NCBI GenBank assembly: GCA_900556415.1
Contig: USOU01000002.1
Span: 62,001-126,000 of the forward strand
Length of the DNA stretch: 64,000 nucleotides
Reading direction: 5' to 3'
Origin: an uncultured Collinsella sp.
Lineage (GTDB): Bacteria; Actinomycetota; Coriobacteriia; Coriobacteriales; Coriobacteriaceae
The notes beneath the pieces were generated by a model that saw nothing but the letters and a program-made list of their open reading frames with translations, did not search any database and was not told where the DNA came from. Position 1 is the stretch's first letter. Each line of letters opens with the position of its first letter. Position numbers and translations under genes: made by a program. Below, piece by piece: positions 10,084 through 18,548 of the stretch.

Positions 10084-11082
10084 CTATTCGCTCGAGCCCG
10101 AGTCGTTCGTGTCGGACTCATCGGAGTTTTCATCCGAACTCTCGTCCTTGGTCTTGGTCGCTGCATCGCGCGACGTACCCTGCGGCGTACTGTTGGCGGT
10201 GTTCACATCATCGTCCGAAGCCGACTGCTCATCGGTGAGCGAGGTGATGACGAGCACTTCCTCGTTATTCTCGGCCGTGCTCTGTGCACGCACCACAATG
10301 GTGTAGTACACGTCGTTAGCCGACTTCTCGACCGAAGACACGGTGCCGAGCGGCAGGCCCTTGGGGAACACACCGCCAATGCCCGAGGTCACGATGATGT
10401 CGCCCACCTTGACATCGGAGTCGACGCTCACATAGTCCAGGCGCAGCGTGCCGTCGGGCTGGCCCTGCAGCATGCCTTGGGCGCGTGTGTCTTGCACCAT
10501 GGCGGACACGCCCGAGTTCTCGTCACCGATCAGGCGCACGGTGGAGGTCTTAGCCGAAACCTCGATAATCTGTCCGATAACACCAGCGGAGCTCGTCACG
10601 GGCATATTGATGGCAAGACCGTCGGCAGAACCCTTGTCGATGGTGACCGTCGAGGTCCAGGCATCGCCCGAGGCGCCCACGATGCGCGCGGCGGTCGACT
10701 TGAGGTTATAGGTCGACTGCAGGCCAACCAGACCCTCAAGGCGCTCGGCGGTCTTTTGCGCCTCGGAAAGCTCGGCCACCTTGGAGGTCAGCTCCTCGTT
10801 TTGCTTCTTAAGCTCGGCAAGCGTGTCCTGCGAGGCCGTAAGGTTCGAGAACACGTTACCGATGGCGTTAAACGGCGTCGCAACCGCCGAGCCCACAAAG
10901 CGCACCGGCGAGGTAATCGTCGTCACGCCCGAACGCACGGCATGAATCGGCCCTGCCTCGCCTTCACGAATATAAAACGTGAGGAGCAGCACAGAAATCA
11001 CGCTGAAAACAATCAACGGGCGCATACCCGTTGATTGTCGTTTGGTATTCAGATTTGAAGAGAAACCCGAAGATCGTGCCAA
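10084..11082 (-). CDS. mreC: rod shape-determining protein MreC
   Basis: Periplasmic scaffold linking MreB to PBP2. A single membrane segment (about 22-42, PLIVFSVISVLLLTFYI) is followed by a coiled-coil region (LTASQDTLAELKKQNEELTS). The beta-rich MreC core follows (VIGQIIEVSAKTSTVRLIGD, VGDIIVTSGIGGVFPKGLPLG). The C-terminus is a 60-residue Ser/Asp/Thr-rich tail (KTKDESSDENSDESDTNDSG), which is an addition to the usual family length. The start codon is TTG with AAAGGTGG upstream. The gap to mreB is 21 bp. Confidence 0.92.
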   Translation of the reverse strand: MARSSGFSSNLNTKRQSTGMRPLIVFSVISVLLLTFYIREGEAGPIHAVRSGVTTITSPVRFVGSAVATPFNAIGNVFSNLTASQDTLAELKKQNEELTSKVAELSEAQKTAERLEGLVGLQSTYNLKSTAARIVGASGDAWTSTVTIDKGSADGLAINMPVTSSAGVIGQIIEVSAKTSTVRLIGDENSGVSAMVQDTRAQGMLQGQPDGTLRLDYVSVDSDVKVGDIIVTSGIGGVFPKGLPLGTVSSVEKSANDVYYTIVVRAQSTAENNEEVLVITSLTDEQSASDDDVNTANSTPQGTSRDAATKTKDESSDENSDESDTNDSGSSE

Positions 11083-11103
11083 ATGGAATCCACCTTTAGG
11101 AAA

Positions 11104-12147
11104 TTAAGCATTGGTTTGGACGAAGCCACCGTCAAATGCGTTTGCCTCGAGCACGCGGGCACAGCCGTTGACGACGTTGTCGAGCGCCGTAGGGCTAACG
11201 TTGACCGAAACGCCGGTCTCGTCGCGCAAGCGTACGTCGAGGCCGCGCAGCAGCGCACCGCCGCCGGTCAACAGAATGCCGTAGTACATAAGATCCGAGG
11301 CCAGATCGGGCGGCGTGGCGTCCAAGGCATCCTTAACGGCCTTGGCCATCTCGTCGAGCGGCTTGTTGAGAGCGCGGCGAATCTCCTCGCTCTCGATACG
11401 AACCGTCTTGGGCAGGCCCGTGATGACGTCACGGCCGTTGACCTCGACGTCGAGCTCGTCCTTGAGCGGCACGGCAGAGCCGACCTTAATCTTAATGTCC
11501 TCGGCCGTGCGCTCGCCGATGGCCAAGTTATAGGCATCGCGAACATGCGTGAGGATAGCCTGATCGAACTCGTCGCCGGCAATGCGGATAGATTGCGACA
11601 CGACGATACCGCCCATGGCGATAACGGCGACCTCGGTGGTACCACCGCCGATGTCAATGACCATGGAGCCGGTCGGCTCCTCGACAGGCAAGTCGGCACC
11701 GATAGCCGCGGCCATAGGCTCCTCGATCAGATAGGCCTGGCGAGCGCCGGCCTGAATCGTAGCCTCGAACACGGCGCGCTTCTCGACCGACGTGACGCCG
11801 GAGGGAACGCATACGACAACGCGCGGACGCGGGGTCCACGGGTAGCGCTTTTCGGAGGCCTTGTCGATGAAGTAGCGCAGCATGGCCTCGGTAACATCAA
11901 AGTCGGCGATAACGCCGTCCTTGAGGGGGCGAACAGCCACGATGTTGCCGGGCGTGCGACCGAGCATGCGCTTAGCCTCAATGCCGACCGCAAGGATGCG
12001 CTCGTCGTTTTTGTCGATGGCGACGACAGAGGGCTCGCGAATGACGATACCCTTGCCGCGCACGGAGACAAGCGTGTTGGCGGTGCCGAGGTCGATGGCA
12101 AGATCGCCTGCGTAGCTACCGAAGAACATATCCATCAAAGAAAACAA
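11104..12147 (-). CDS. mreB: actin-like cell-shape protein MreB
   Basis: Forms membrane-associated filaments that direct lateral wall synthesis. The 347-aa product shows the actin-like phosphate-1 motif (DLAIDLGTANTLV), the phosphate-2 region (SMVIDIGGGTTEVAVIAMGG) and the adenosine motif (GILLTGGGALLRGLD). The start is TTG with AGGAG six bases upstream, giving MFSLMDMFFGSY, an amphipathic membrane-binding start. It is the first gene of the mreB-mreC-mreD-mrdA-rodA unit. Confidence 0.96.
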   Translation of the reverse strand: MFSLMDMFFGSYAGDLAIDLGTANTLVSVRGKGIVIREPSVVAIDKNDERILAVGIEAKRMLGRTPGNIVAVRPLKDGVIADFDVTEAMLRYFIDKASEKRYPWTPRPRVVVCVPSGVTSVEKRAVFEATIQAGARQAYLIEEPMAAAIGADLPVEEPTGSMVIDIGGGTTEVAVIAMGGIVVSQSIRIAGDEFDQAILTHVRDAYNLAIGERTAEDIKIKVGSAVPLKDELDVEVNGRDVITGLPKTVRIESEEIRRALNKPLDEMAKAVKDALDATPPDLASDLMYYGILLTGGGALLRGLDVRLRDETGVSVNVSPTALDNVVNGCARVLEANAFDGGFVQTNA

Positions 12148-12205
12148 CGCAACTCCTGATGTGTTGGATGATTGCTGGAAAACCTAATAGCTCATACTAG
12201 CGCAA

Positions 12206-12238
12206 GCCCGGCACCTCACTTGCGGTGAAGCACCGGGC
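12206..12238 (-). terminator. GC-rich hairpin between the TPR gene and mreB
   Basis: An inverted repeat of about 13 bp (GCCCGGTGCTTCAC / GTGAGGTGCCGGGC on the minus strand) lies 23 bases after the stop codon of the TPR gene and 59 bases upstream of mreB. There is no real U-tract, so it may be a weak terminator or a 3' stabilising structure. Confidence 0.5.
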
Positions 12239-12260
12239 AGCGCCAAATCTCATAAGGTCA

Positions 12261-13556
12261 CTACTGGTTGTCAGCGGCCGAGAAATCGATATCGAACGAG
12301 GACACGGCCCAACCGATATGGTTGTCGGAGCGCACGAACTTGACGGTGTACTCCTGCTCGCCGCCCTTGGACAGCGAAGCCTTCACCTTGGCGGTGGTCT
12401 CGGTCATGGACTGGTCCATACCTTCAACGGAGACGGTGGCGCCCTGCGGGATCGAGGAGATAATCATCGCCTTGGCGTCCTCGGACAGGCTCGAAGCCAG
12501 GCAGGACTCGGCCTTGGCGGTATCGCCGTCGCAGGCAGCCTGGAACAGATCGGTGATGACGGACTCCTGCGAGGGAATACCCATGCCGCGCGTGTAGGCA
12601 AAGCCCAGACCGCCGGCGGCAATGACGATCAGCAGAAGCAGAACCAGGAAAATCTTGAGACCCGTGTGACGATGGCGACGGCGAACCTTTGCCTGCTTGC
12701 GATCTTGCTGGACCATCTCGGACTCAGACAGCGTAAAGAAACCGGTGTCCGAGGGGTCGGGCATAAACTGACCGGTCGCACCCGTGGGGTCGAGCGGATC
12801 GACGGCAGGTGCGTCCATCGAGGGAGCCGGAGCCGTGGCCATGGCAGTCTGGGCCGAAAGCGCAGCGAGCGAATCGTGCACGCGCGCGAGCTCGTCGGAC
12901 TGCTCGGGCGTGAGCTGGTAGATACCGTCGGCAGTGGCGGCATTAAAGGCGTCGAGCGCCTCGGAGGGACGACCGGCAGCAGAGAGCGCCTCGCCCATGC
13001 CGGCGTTCAGCGCACGGCTGTCGTCGCGCGGACCGGCAAAATCGATGGCCGTGCGATAGGTCTCCACGGCGTCCGCCGGTCGGCCAAGCTTGATGAAGCA
13101 GCGGCCGAGCTCGCCAAGGGCGGCTGCAGGAGCCGGGTTGGCACCGTCGATGGCTGCCTGGCGGAAGGCGGTGCCGGCGTTGGCGTAGTCGCCCGACTGG
13201 AAGAGCGCGTTGCCCAGGCCCAGGTAGGCCTTAAAGGGCGTAGCGTAGGATGCGTCCTGAGTGGCGGCGGAGAACGCCTGGGCAGCCGTGGTGTAGTCGC
13301 CCACGGCGGCGAGCGCTTTGCCGCGGTTGGTGAGCAGCGCACCGCGCTTGCCATAGGTTCCGTCGTTAAGAGCAGCGGCGTAGGCCTCGGCAGCCTCGGC
13401 GTACATACCCAGGTGCATCAGGGCGTTGCCACGCAGATGGTCGGCCTCGCCCATGATCTCGCTGGGGGTCTTTGCTGCGCCGAGCATCTGGGCGGCAGCG
13501 GAAAAATCGCCCGCGCGGTAAGCGGCGCGGCCCTGTTGGATCAACTGGCTATTCAA
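12261..13556 (-). CDS. membrane-anchored TPR-repeat protein
   Basis: The first 250 of 431 residues form about six TPR helices pairs (GNALMHLGMYAEAAEAYAAA, GKALAAVGDYTTAAQAFSAA, GNALFQSGDYANAGTAFRQA, GRCFIKLGRPADAVETYRTA). A Pro/Asp-rich linker, a basic patch (RKQAKVRRRHRHTGLK) and one transmembrane helix (IFLVLLLLIVIAAGGLGFAY, about 306-325) follow. The C-terminal 105 residues are predicted to be extracytoplasmic and look like a small secreted-lipoprotein-type fold. The start is TTG with AAGGGG upstream. The partner is unknown. Its place next to mreB suggests an envelope role (inference). Confidence 0.7.
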   Translation of the reverse strand: MNSQLIQQGRAAYRAGDFSAAAQMLGAAKTPSEIMGEADHLRGNALMHLGMYAEAAEAYAAALNDGTYGKRGALLTNRGKALAAVGDYTTAAQAFSAATQDASYATPFKAYLGLGNALFQSGDYANAGTAFRQAAIDGANPAPAAALGELGRCFIKLGRPADAVETYRTAIDFAGPRDDSRALNAGMGEALSAAGRPSEALDAFNAATADGIYQLTPEQSDELARVHDSLAALSAQTAMATAPAPSMDAPAVDPLDPTGATGQFMPDPSDTGFFTLSESEMVQQDRKQAKVRRRHRHTGLKIFLVLLLLIVIAAGGLGFAYTRGMGIPSQESVITDLFQAACDGDTAKAESCLASSLSEDAKAMIISSIPQGATVSVEGMDQSMTETTAKVKASLSKGGEQEYTVKFVRSDNHIGWAVSSFDIDFSAADNQ

Positions 13557-13568
13557 GGAAGTCCCCTT

Positions 13569-14111
13569 TTACTCGTGAACGATCTCGACATGAACGATCT
13601 CGTCGCCGGCACGCAGCTGCGAAATCACGTCGAGGCCCTCGACCGTGGTGCCAAAGACGGTGTAACCGGAGTCCAGGTTGTGCTGGGCACCCAGGCAGAA
13701 ATAGAACTGGGAGCCCGCGGAATCGGGATCCATAGAACGCGCCATGGCAAGCGCACCGTCCACATGGCTGTTGCGCGGGTTGGTGGCGAACTCTCCCTTG
13801 ATGCAGTAGCCGGGACCACCGGTGCCGGGCATACCGTCGGGGCCCTCAAGGCCGGCAGCGACATCGGCGCCGGACATATCGCGGGTATTGGGGTCGCCGC
13901 CCTGGATCACAAAGCCGGGCACACAGCGGTGAAACTTAAGACCGTCGTAGAAGCCCATCGTGGAAAGCTCGCAGAAGTTCGCCACATGGATGGGAGCACC
14001 CTCGCCGTCAAATTTGACCTTGATCGTGCCCTTCGACGTCTCGATGATCGCACACTCGTCACCAGCGAGCTGGTACTCGGGCGTATAAAGCTCTTTCTTA
14101 AAACCAAACAT
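13569..14111 (-). CDS. cyclophilin-type peptidylprolyl isomerase
   Basis: Catalyses cis-trans isomerisation of prolyl bonds. The 180-aa product, MFGFKKELYTPEYQLAGDE, carries the cyclophilin core: FHRCVPGFVIQGGDP, GPGYCIKGEF, ALAMARSMDPDSAGSQFYF and GYTVFGTTVEGLDVI. The longer open frame upstream lacks an SD. ATG 14111 has AGGAAGGA, so that start was chosen. No signal peptide is seen, so it is cytoplasmic. The gap to the TPR gene is 12 bp, suggesting co-transcription from the promoter just upstream. Confidence 0.92.
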   Translation of the reverse strand: MFGFKKELYTPEYQLAGDECAIIETSKGTIKVKFDGEGAPIHVANFCELSTMGFYDGLKFHRCVPGFVIQGGDPNTRDMSGADVAAGLEGPDGMPGTGGPGYCIKGEFATNPRNSHVDGALAMARSMDPDSAGSQFYFCLGAQHNLDSGYTVFGTTVEGLDVISQLRAGDEIVHVEIVHE

Positions 14112-14150
14112 GTGGTTCCTTCCTCGTGCGTTTAAAGCATATTTGTTCGA

Positions 14151-14180
14151 ATTGTAGCAATAAGCACGGGCTTCCATCAA
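14151..14180 (-). promoter_or_regulatory. promoter of the cyclophilin-TPR unit
   Basis: On the minus strand TTGATG (14175-14180) and TACAAT (14151-14156) are 18 bases apart, about 40 bases upstream of the chosen cyclophilin start. Confidence 0.6.
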
Positions 14181-14216
14181 TTGCGCACGCAGGTTATACC
14201 GTCGGAGGGCAACAAA

Positions 14217-15371
14217 TTACGAACGCGGCAGCGGCTTCCAGGCGCTCACATTGGCATCGTACTGGTTAAGGGCGCTGTTGCCGCCCTGTGCGATGGGCGC
14301 CAAGATTTCGCTCTGGCGGGCGCTCAGCGACTCGCCATCGGGAATGGACAGCGAGATATCCCAGCTCTGGCAGATCATGTCGACGCGCTCGTACATCCAC
14401 TCGGCAAGCTGCTTGAGGTGCTCGATATCCTCCGCGTAGACGGTATCGTCTTGCACCTTAAGGTTGCTGAGCTCGTCTTGGGTCTTTTTGATCTGGTCGC
14501 GCAGGGCATAAGCGCTCTGCGACAGCTCCTGGCGCGTGGAGAGCGGCGTGCGCAGGTACCCGCTGTTAAACGAGTCGACGACCTCGCCGATCTGATCATC
14601 GTCGCCATATGACACGATGGTCTGATACAGACCGTCGAGCTTGGTATAGAGCTGGTCGTCGGAAAGGACGGTCTCCTCCTGGACCACCTCGGCGGTATCG
14701 TCGGACTTGGTCTTGTCCTCGGTAGCCTCGCACTTCTGGCGCGAGGGGAACGTATTCTTGGCGGCCTGGCCAAACTGGTCGTAAAAGCCCGGCATAACGC
14801 CCATGGGGTCCGACGTCACAAACCAATAGGCACCGCCGCACACGGCAGCGAGCAACGCGATGACGATGAGCGGCTTGGGAATACGGCGCTTGTGCTTGTG
14901 ATAGGCATCCTCGTCCGGGTGCACTTTGCGCTTGGGTTTTTGATTTTTGGACTGAGCGTCGTCACGAAGAGACACCGGCAGCGGGATATCGACCTTGGGA
15001 ATACCAAAATCCTTATCGAAGGCCGGCAGCACGCAGGTCTCGTTTGGATCGGCGGCATCGGAAAGCACCGCGGCAGCAGAGGCCGGCGCATGGGGCACCT
15101 CGGTATCGATCTGCTCCTGGGTCAGGCGCGGAAAACCAGCCGTACGTCCTGCCGCCAAGTCGGATGCGGCGGCGTCCTTAGAAAGGATACCCGGCGCGGG
15201 ACGGCCGCACTTGGGGCAGGTGCGGTCATGCGGAGACAGACGGGCACCGCAGCCGTCGCAAAATACGAACTCGGTGTGCTCGGGGCCATCGCCGGGTCCA
15301 ACGTAGGCATTGCAATAGGGGCAGAACGAGGAGCCGTCCTCTATGGTCTTGAGACAATGCGGGCAGATCAC
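14217..15371 (-). CDS. zinc-ribbon membrane protein
   Basis: The 384-aa protein starts with two zinc ribbons: CPHC...CPYC (residues 3-19) and CDGCGARLSP...CPKCG (about 39-58). A variable linker, a basic patch (KPKRKVHPDEDAYHKHKRR) and a transmembrane helix (PLIVIALLAAVCGGAYWFVT, about 168-187) follow. The C-terminal half is helical and likely outside the membrane. The start is GTG with AGAGG upstream. The architecture resembles other actinobacterial zinc-ribbon/TM proteins, but no specific function can be assigned. Like the TPR gene product nearby, it combines a cytoplasmic interaction part with an external domain. Confidence 0.65.
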   Translation of the reverse strand: MICPHCLKTIEDGSSFCPYCNAYVGPGDGPEHTEFVFCDGCGARLSPHDRTCPKCGRPAPGILSKDAAASDLAAGRTAGFPRLTQEQIDTEVPHAPASAAAVLSDAADPNETCVLPAFDKDFGIPKVDIPLPVSLRDDAQSKNQKPKRKVHPDEDAYHKHKRRIPKPLIVIALLAAVCGGAYWFVTSDPMGVMPGFYDQFGQAAKNTFPSRQKCEATEDKTKSDDTAEVVQEETVLSDDQLYTKLDGLYQTIVSYGDDDQIGEVVDSFNSGYLRTPLSTRQELSQSAYALRDQIKKTQDELSNLKVQDDTVYAEDIEHLKQLAEWMYERVDMICQSWDISLSIPDGESLSARQSEILAPIAQGGNSALNQYDANVSAWKPLPRS

Positions 15372-15469
15372 GGCATCCTCTTTTCGGAATCATTCGAACA
15401 ATTGAGGTTAGAGCATAACATCGCTACGCCACTAAAGGCACAGGGCACCAATTCAACATCGCAGGGTAG

Positions 15470-18193
15470 CTACTTCTTCTTTTTGCTGGGCATCGAGACC
15501 TTGATGCCTTGGGCCGATTTGGTCACACGGGAACGCTTGGCACCCGTGCTCTTCTTTTTCTTGGGCTGCGCCTGGGCCACACCCTCGAGCGCGCGAGCCT
15601 CGGCCTCACGGGCGGTGCGCTCATCGCGTCGCTGGGCCATGTCAGAAGCGACGCGCCTGGCGATGCGCCCGGCGGTCGAGCCCGTCGAACTCACCTTGCC
15701 GCCGCCGCGTCCCAGATGCACGCGAACGCCACGACCAAAACCCGTGGCCGAATGACGACGGCGCGGTTTAAGCGAGTCCATCATCGTGGCAAGCTTAAAG
15801 AACACCGAGCAGGTAAAGACTATGATGACTGCCAAAATGACCATCTGGCTGATGGACAGGTTGGCGATGGACAGCAGGTCGGGGAACCCGATAACGCCCA
15901 CCAGAATACCGGCAACCACAAACACAAACAGCACCACACGCAAGGGCGTAAGCGGCTGCGAGATGCGCCAGATCAGGCTGACGCTCGCCGCACACGACGT
16001 AAGCAGGCACATCGTCGACAGCGTGAGCTGGCTAAACCCAAACACGCGCGCCACAAAGATATCGAGCGCCGCGGCCAAAATGACTGCAACCGACGCCGGC
16101 AGCGCACGCTTGAGCACGTTGGTCAAGAAAGACCCCTTCACGCGGGCATTGTTGGGCTCCAGCCCCAGCACAAAGCCCGGCGCGCCGATGCAGAAGAAGT
16201 TAATAAGCGTCATCTGGATGGGCTCAAAGGGATACGGCGGCAGCGCGATGCACAGTGCCGCCAGCCCCATCGAGAACAGTGTCTTGGTCAGGAACAGCGA
16301 GGCGGAACGCTGCAGGTTGTTAATGGAGCGGCGACCCTCGGCCACGACGGCGGGCATCGAGGCAAAGTCGTTATCGACCAGCACGATCTCGGCAACGTTG
16401 CGCGCGGCATCGGAGCCGGCGGCCATAGCCACGGAGCAATCGGCTTCCTTGAGCGCCAGCACGTCGTTGACGCCGTCGCCCGTCATGGCCACGGTGTGCT
16501 CACGGCGCTTGAGCGCCTGCACGAGCTCGCGCTTCTGCTGCGGCGTCACGCGGCCAAAGACGTGGTAGCGGTCCACCGCCGCATCGAGCTTGGCAGGCGT
16601 ATCGAGCGTCGTGGCGTCCACGTAGGCGTCGGCGCCCGGTATGCCCACCACGCGCGCGATCGACGACACGGTACGAGGGTCGTCGCCGCTGATCACGTTG
16701 AGGGTCACGCCCTGCTCATTAAAGTAGCCAATGGTCTCGGCAGCCGAGGTACGGATCTCGTCACGGATGGTCACAAAGCCCACGGGCTCGGCCTCGCCCA
16801 CCATATCGCCGTCGGGCGTAAAACCGTCCACGCGCGCCACCACGAGCACGCGGCAGGTGTCGGCAAGCTCGGCGACACGATTCTCGACAAGCGCAAACGC
16901 GCGGTCCGAAAGGACGAACTGCGCCGCGCCCATCACATAGGAGCCCTGCGCAAACGAGGCGCCGCTCCACTTTTTGGACGACGAGAACGGAATAACCGAC
17001 AGTGGCTCGGACACCTCGACCGGACGATCGGCGTAGTAGTTGAGCAGTGCCTGACAGGTCTCGTTGGCATCGGCCGAGGTCGCACGCGCCACGTTGGCGA
17101 GTGCAAAGTCGAGCACCGTGGTATCGACGGGAACGGTTGCCTCGCTCTCCCCCACGCCCAGGACAGTCCCCTCGACCGGTAGCGGATAGGTACCCTCGAC
17201 CTCCATGCGACCCGACGTGATGGTGCCGGTCTTATCCAGGCACAGCACGTCAACGCGCGCGAGCGTCTCGATGCAGTAGAGCTGCTGTGCCAGCACCTTG
17301 CGACGTGCCAGGCGTACCGTGGCGATGGCCAGCACCGACGAAGTCAGCAACACCAAGCCCTGCGGGATCATACCCAGCAGGGCACCCACCGTGGACAGCA
17401 GCGCCGACGAGGGCACGCGGCCGGCCAGCAGCTCGGAAAAGCACCACGAAAGCGCGCTATCGCCCGGCGTGCCCGCGGCGTCCCACAGCCCACTTACACT
17501 CGACGCGAACAGAGCCAAGCCAAGCGGAATCATGATGATGCTCGCAAAGCGCACGATGGCGTTGAGCGCGTTCATGATCTCGGAATTGACCTTTTTGACG
17601 TACTTGGCCTCGTTATTAATCTTGGCCACGTAGTTGTCGGCACCGACATGAATCACACGGGCGCGCAGCAGGCCCGAGTCGATAAAGCTGCCACTCATGA
17701 GCTCGGAGCCGGGCTGCTTCTTGATGAGGTCGCTCTCGCCCGTCAGCAGGCTCTCGTTTACGAGCGCCTCGCCCGACACGACCACGGCGTCGGCGGGAAT
17801 CTGGTCACCGCGCCCCAGGCGAATGATGTCGTCGAGCACGATCTGGTCCAGGTCGAGCTCAACCTCGGCACCATCACGCACCGCAATGGCCTTTTTAGAG
17901 GTAAGCAACGTGAGCTTGTCGACCATGCGCTTGGAACGCATGGACTGGATGACGCCGATAGCGGTGTTCAAGAACACCACGAAAAGGAACGTCAGGTTCT
18001 TAAACGAGCCGGTCAGCAGCACCAAAACCGCCAAGACCACATTGATCAAGTTGAACAGCGTGCAGAGGTTTTCGATGATGAGCTCACGGACCGATTTGGT
18101 TTTGAGCTCCATGTTGCGGTTGATCTTGCCGGCGGCAATGCGCTGTTCGACCTCGCCAGTCGATAGTCCGCGCTCGATATCCGTCGTTGCCAT
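15470..18193 (-). CDS. P-type ATPase, CtpE-like (probable divalent cation transport)
   Basis: The protein (907 aa from ATG 18193, preceded by AGGACG) has the actuator motif LLTGES, the phosphorylation site DKTGTI, the hinge TGDGVNDVLALKEADCSVAMAAG and about ten membrane helices. Transmembrane helix 4 reads MIPQGLVLLTSSVLA, with PQGL instead of the PEGL of SERCA-like calcium pumps. This variant is found in mycobacterial CtpE, a calcium-uptake pump (established for CtpE, inferred here). The C-terminus is a Lys/Arg-rich cytoplasmic tail (KKKKSTGAKRSR, PSKKKK) of about 100 residues. A tRNA gene lies 77 bp upstream, transcribed in the same direction. Confidence 0.88.
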   Translation of the reverse strand: MATTDIERGLSTGEVEQRIAAGKINRNMELKTKSVRELIIENLCTLFNLINVVLAVLVLLTGSFKNLTFLFVVFLNTAIGVIQSMRSKRMVDKLTLLTSKKAIAVRDGAEVELDLDQIVLDDIIRLGRGDQIPADAVVVSGEALVNESLLTGESDLIKKQPGSELMSGSFIDSGLLRARVIHVGADNYVAKINNEAKYVKKVNSEIMNALNAIVRFASIIMIPLGLALFASSVSGLWDAAGTPGDSALSWCFSELLAGRVPSSALLSTVGALLGMIPQGLVLLTSSVLAIATVRLARRKVLAQQLYCIETLARVDVLCLDKTGTITSGRMEVEGTYPLPVEGTVLGVGESEATVPVDTTVLDFALANVARATSADANETCQALLNYYADRPVEVSEPLSVIPFSSSKKWSGASFAQGSYVMGAAQFVLSDRAFALVENRVAELADTCRVLVVARVDGFTPDGDMVGEAEPVGFVTIRDEIRTSAAETIGYFNEQGVTLNVISGDDPRTVSSIARVVGIPGADAYVDATTLDTPAKLDAAVDRYHVFGRVTPQQKRELVQALKRREHTVAMTGDGVNDVLALKEADCSVAMAAGSDAARNVAEIVLVDNDFASMPAVVAEGRRSINNLQRSASLFLTKTLFSMGLAALCIALPPYPFEPIQMTLINFFCIGAPGFVLGLEPNNARVKGSFLTNVLKRALPASVAVILAAALDIFVARVFGFSQLTLSTMCLLTSCAASVSLIWRISQPLTPLRVVLFVFVVAGILVGVIGFPDLLSIANLSISQMVILAVIIVFTCSVFFKLATMMDSLKPRRRHSATGFGRGVRVHLGRGGGKVSSTGSTAGRIARRVASDMAQRRDERTAREAEARALEGVAQAQPKKKKSTGAKRSRVTKSAQGIKVSMPSKKKK

Positions 18194-18269
18194 ACCACGT
18201 CCTATCACGTCGCGTCGGTATAAGAAAAACCGCCCGGACCATGCGAGGTTCGGACGGTCTTACGCTCGA

Positions 18270-18346
18270 TGGTGCCCCATGTTGGATTCGAACCAACGGC
18301 CTTCTGCTCCGGAGGCAGACGCTCTAATCCCCTGAGCTAATAGGGC
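18270..18346 (-). tRNA. tRNA-Arg (anticodon CCG)
   Basis: A complete cloverleaf is visible on the minus strand. The acceptor GCCCTAT pairs with ATGGGGC, the D-stem is GCTC/GAGC, the anticodon stem TCTGC/GCAGA encloses loop CTCCGGA, and the T-arm is GTTGG-TTCGAAT-CCAAC. The 3' ACCA is encoded. The anticodon CCG reads the CGG arginine codon. Length is 77 nt. Confidence 0.95.
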
Positions 18347-18432
18347 CAACGTTTGGCATTATACCCAAGTGCGACATAGGCTAACAAAAGAAAAGAAAAA
18401 GCTTTGCAATTCCGTGGGAGACACGGCTCGGC

Positions 18433-18469
18433 GGCTCACTTTAGAACGCAAAAGTGAGCCTAATAGTAT
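18433..18469 (+). promoter_or_regulatory. aro operon promoter with overlapping dyad
   Basis: A perfect 10-bp inverted repeat (GGCTCACTTT at 18433-18442, AAAGTGAGCC at 18451-18460, 8-base spacer) overlaps a candidate promoter with TTAGAA at 18441 and TAGTAT at 18464 (17-base spacing). A repressor site for the aro genes would fit. There is no T-run, so it is not a good terminator. The -35 match is weak. Confidence 0.45.
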
Positions 18470-18490
18470 AAACTCACATGCACCATATAA

Positions 18491-18515
18491 ACGGCTCGCA
18501 ATGCGGGCCGTTTTT
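18491..18515 (+). terminator. terminator-like hairpin in the aroF leader (candidate attenuator)
   Basis: Stem ACGGCTCGC / GCGGGCCGT (one T-G wobble) with a three-base loop is followed immediately by TTTTT at 18511-18515. It lies 34 bases before the aroF ATG and downstream of the likely promoter, where transcription attenuation would act. A 24-codon open frame (18478-18552) runs through it and ends in a TGA overlapping the aroF start as ATGA. Confidence 0.55.
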
Positions 18516-18548
18516 GCAACGGCTAACCATCGAGGTGAGAGGCACACC

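Noticed and set aside
12225-14135. 636-codon plus-strand frame over the TPR and cyclophilin genes
   Set aside because: It spans two real genes of the other strand and shows no family features.
18369-18548. T-box riboswitch before aroF
   Set aside because: No T-box core sequence or specifier-loop arrangement was found; only a hairpin and a dyad.
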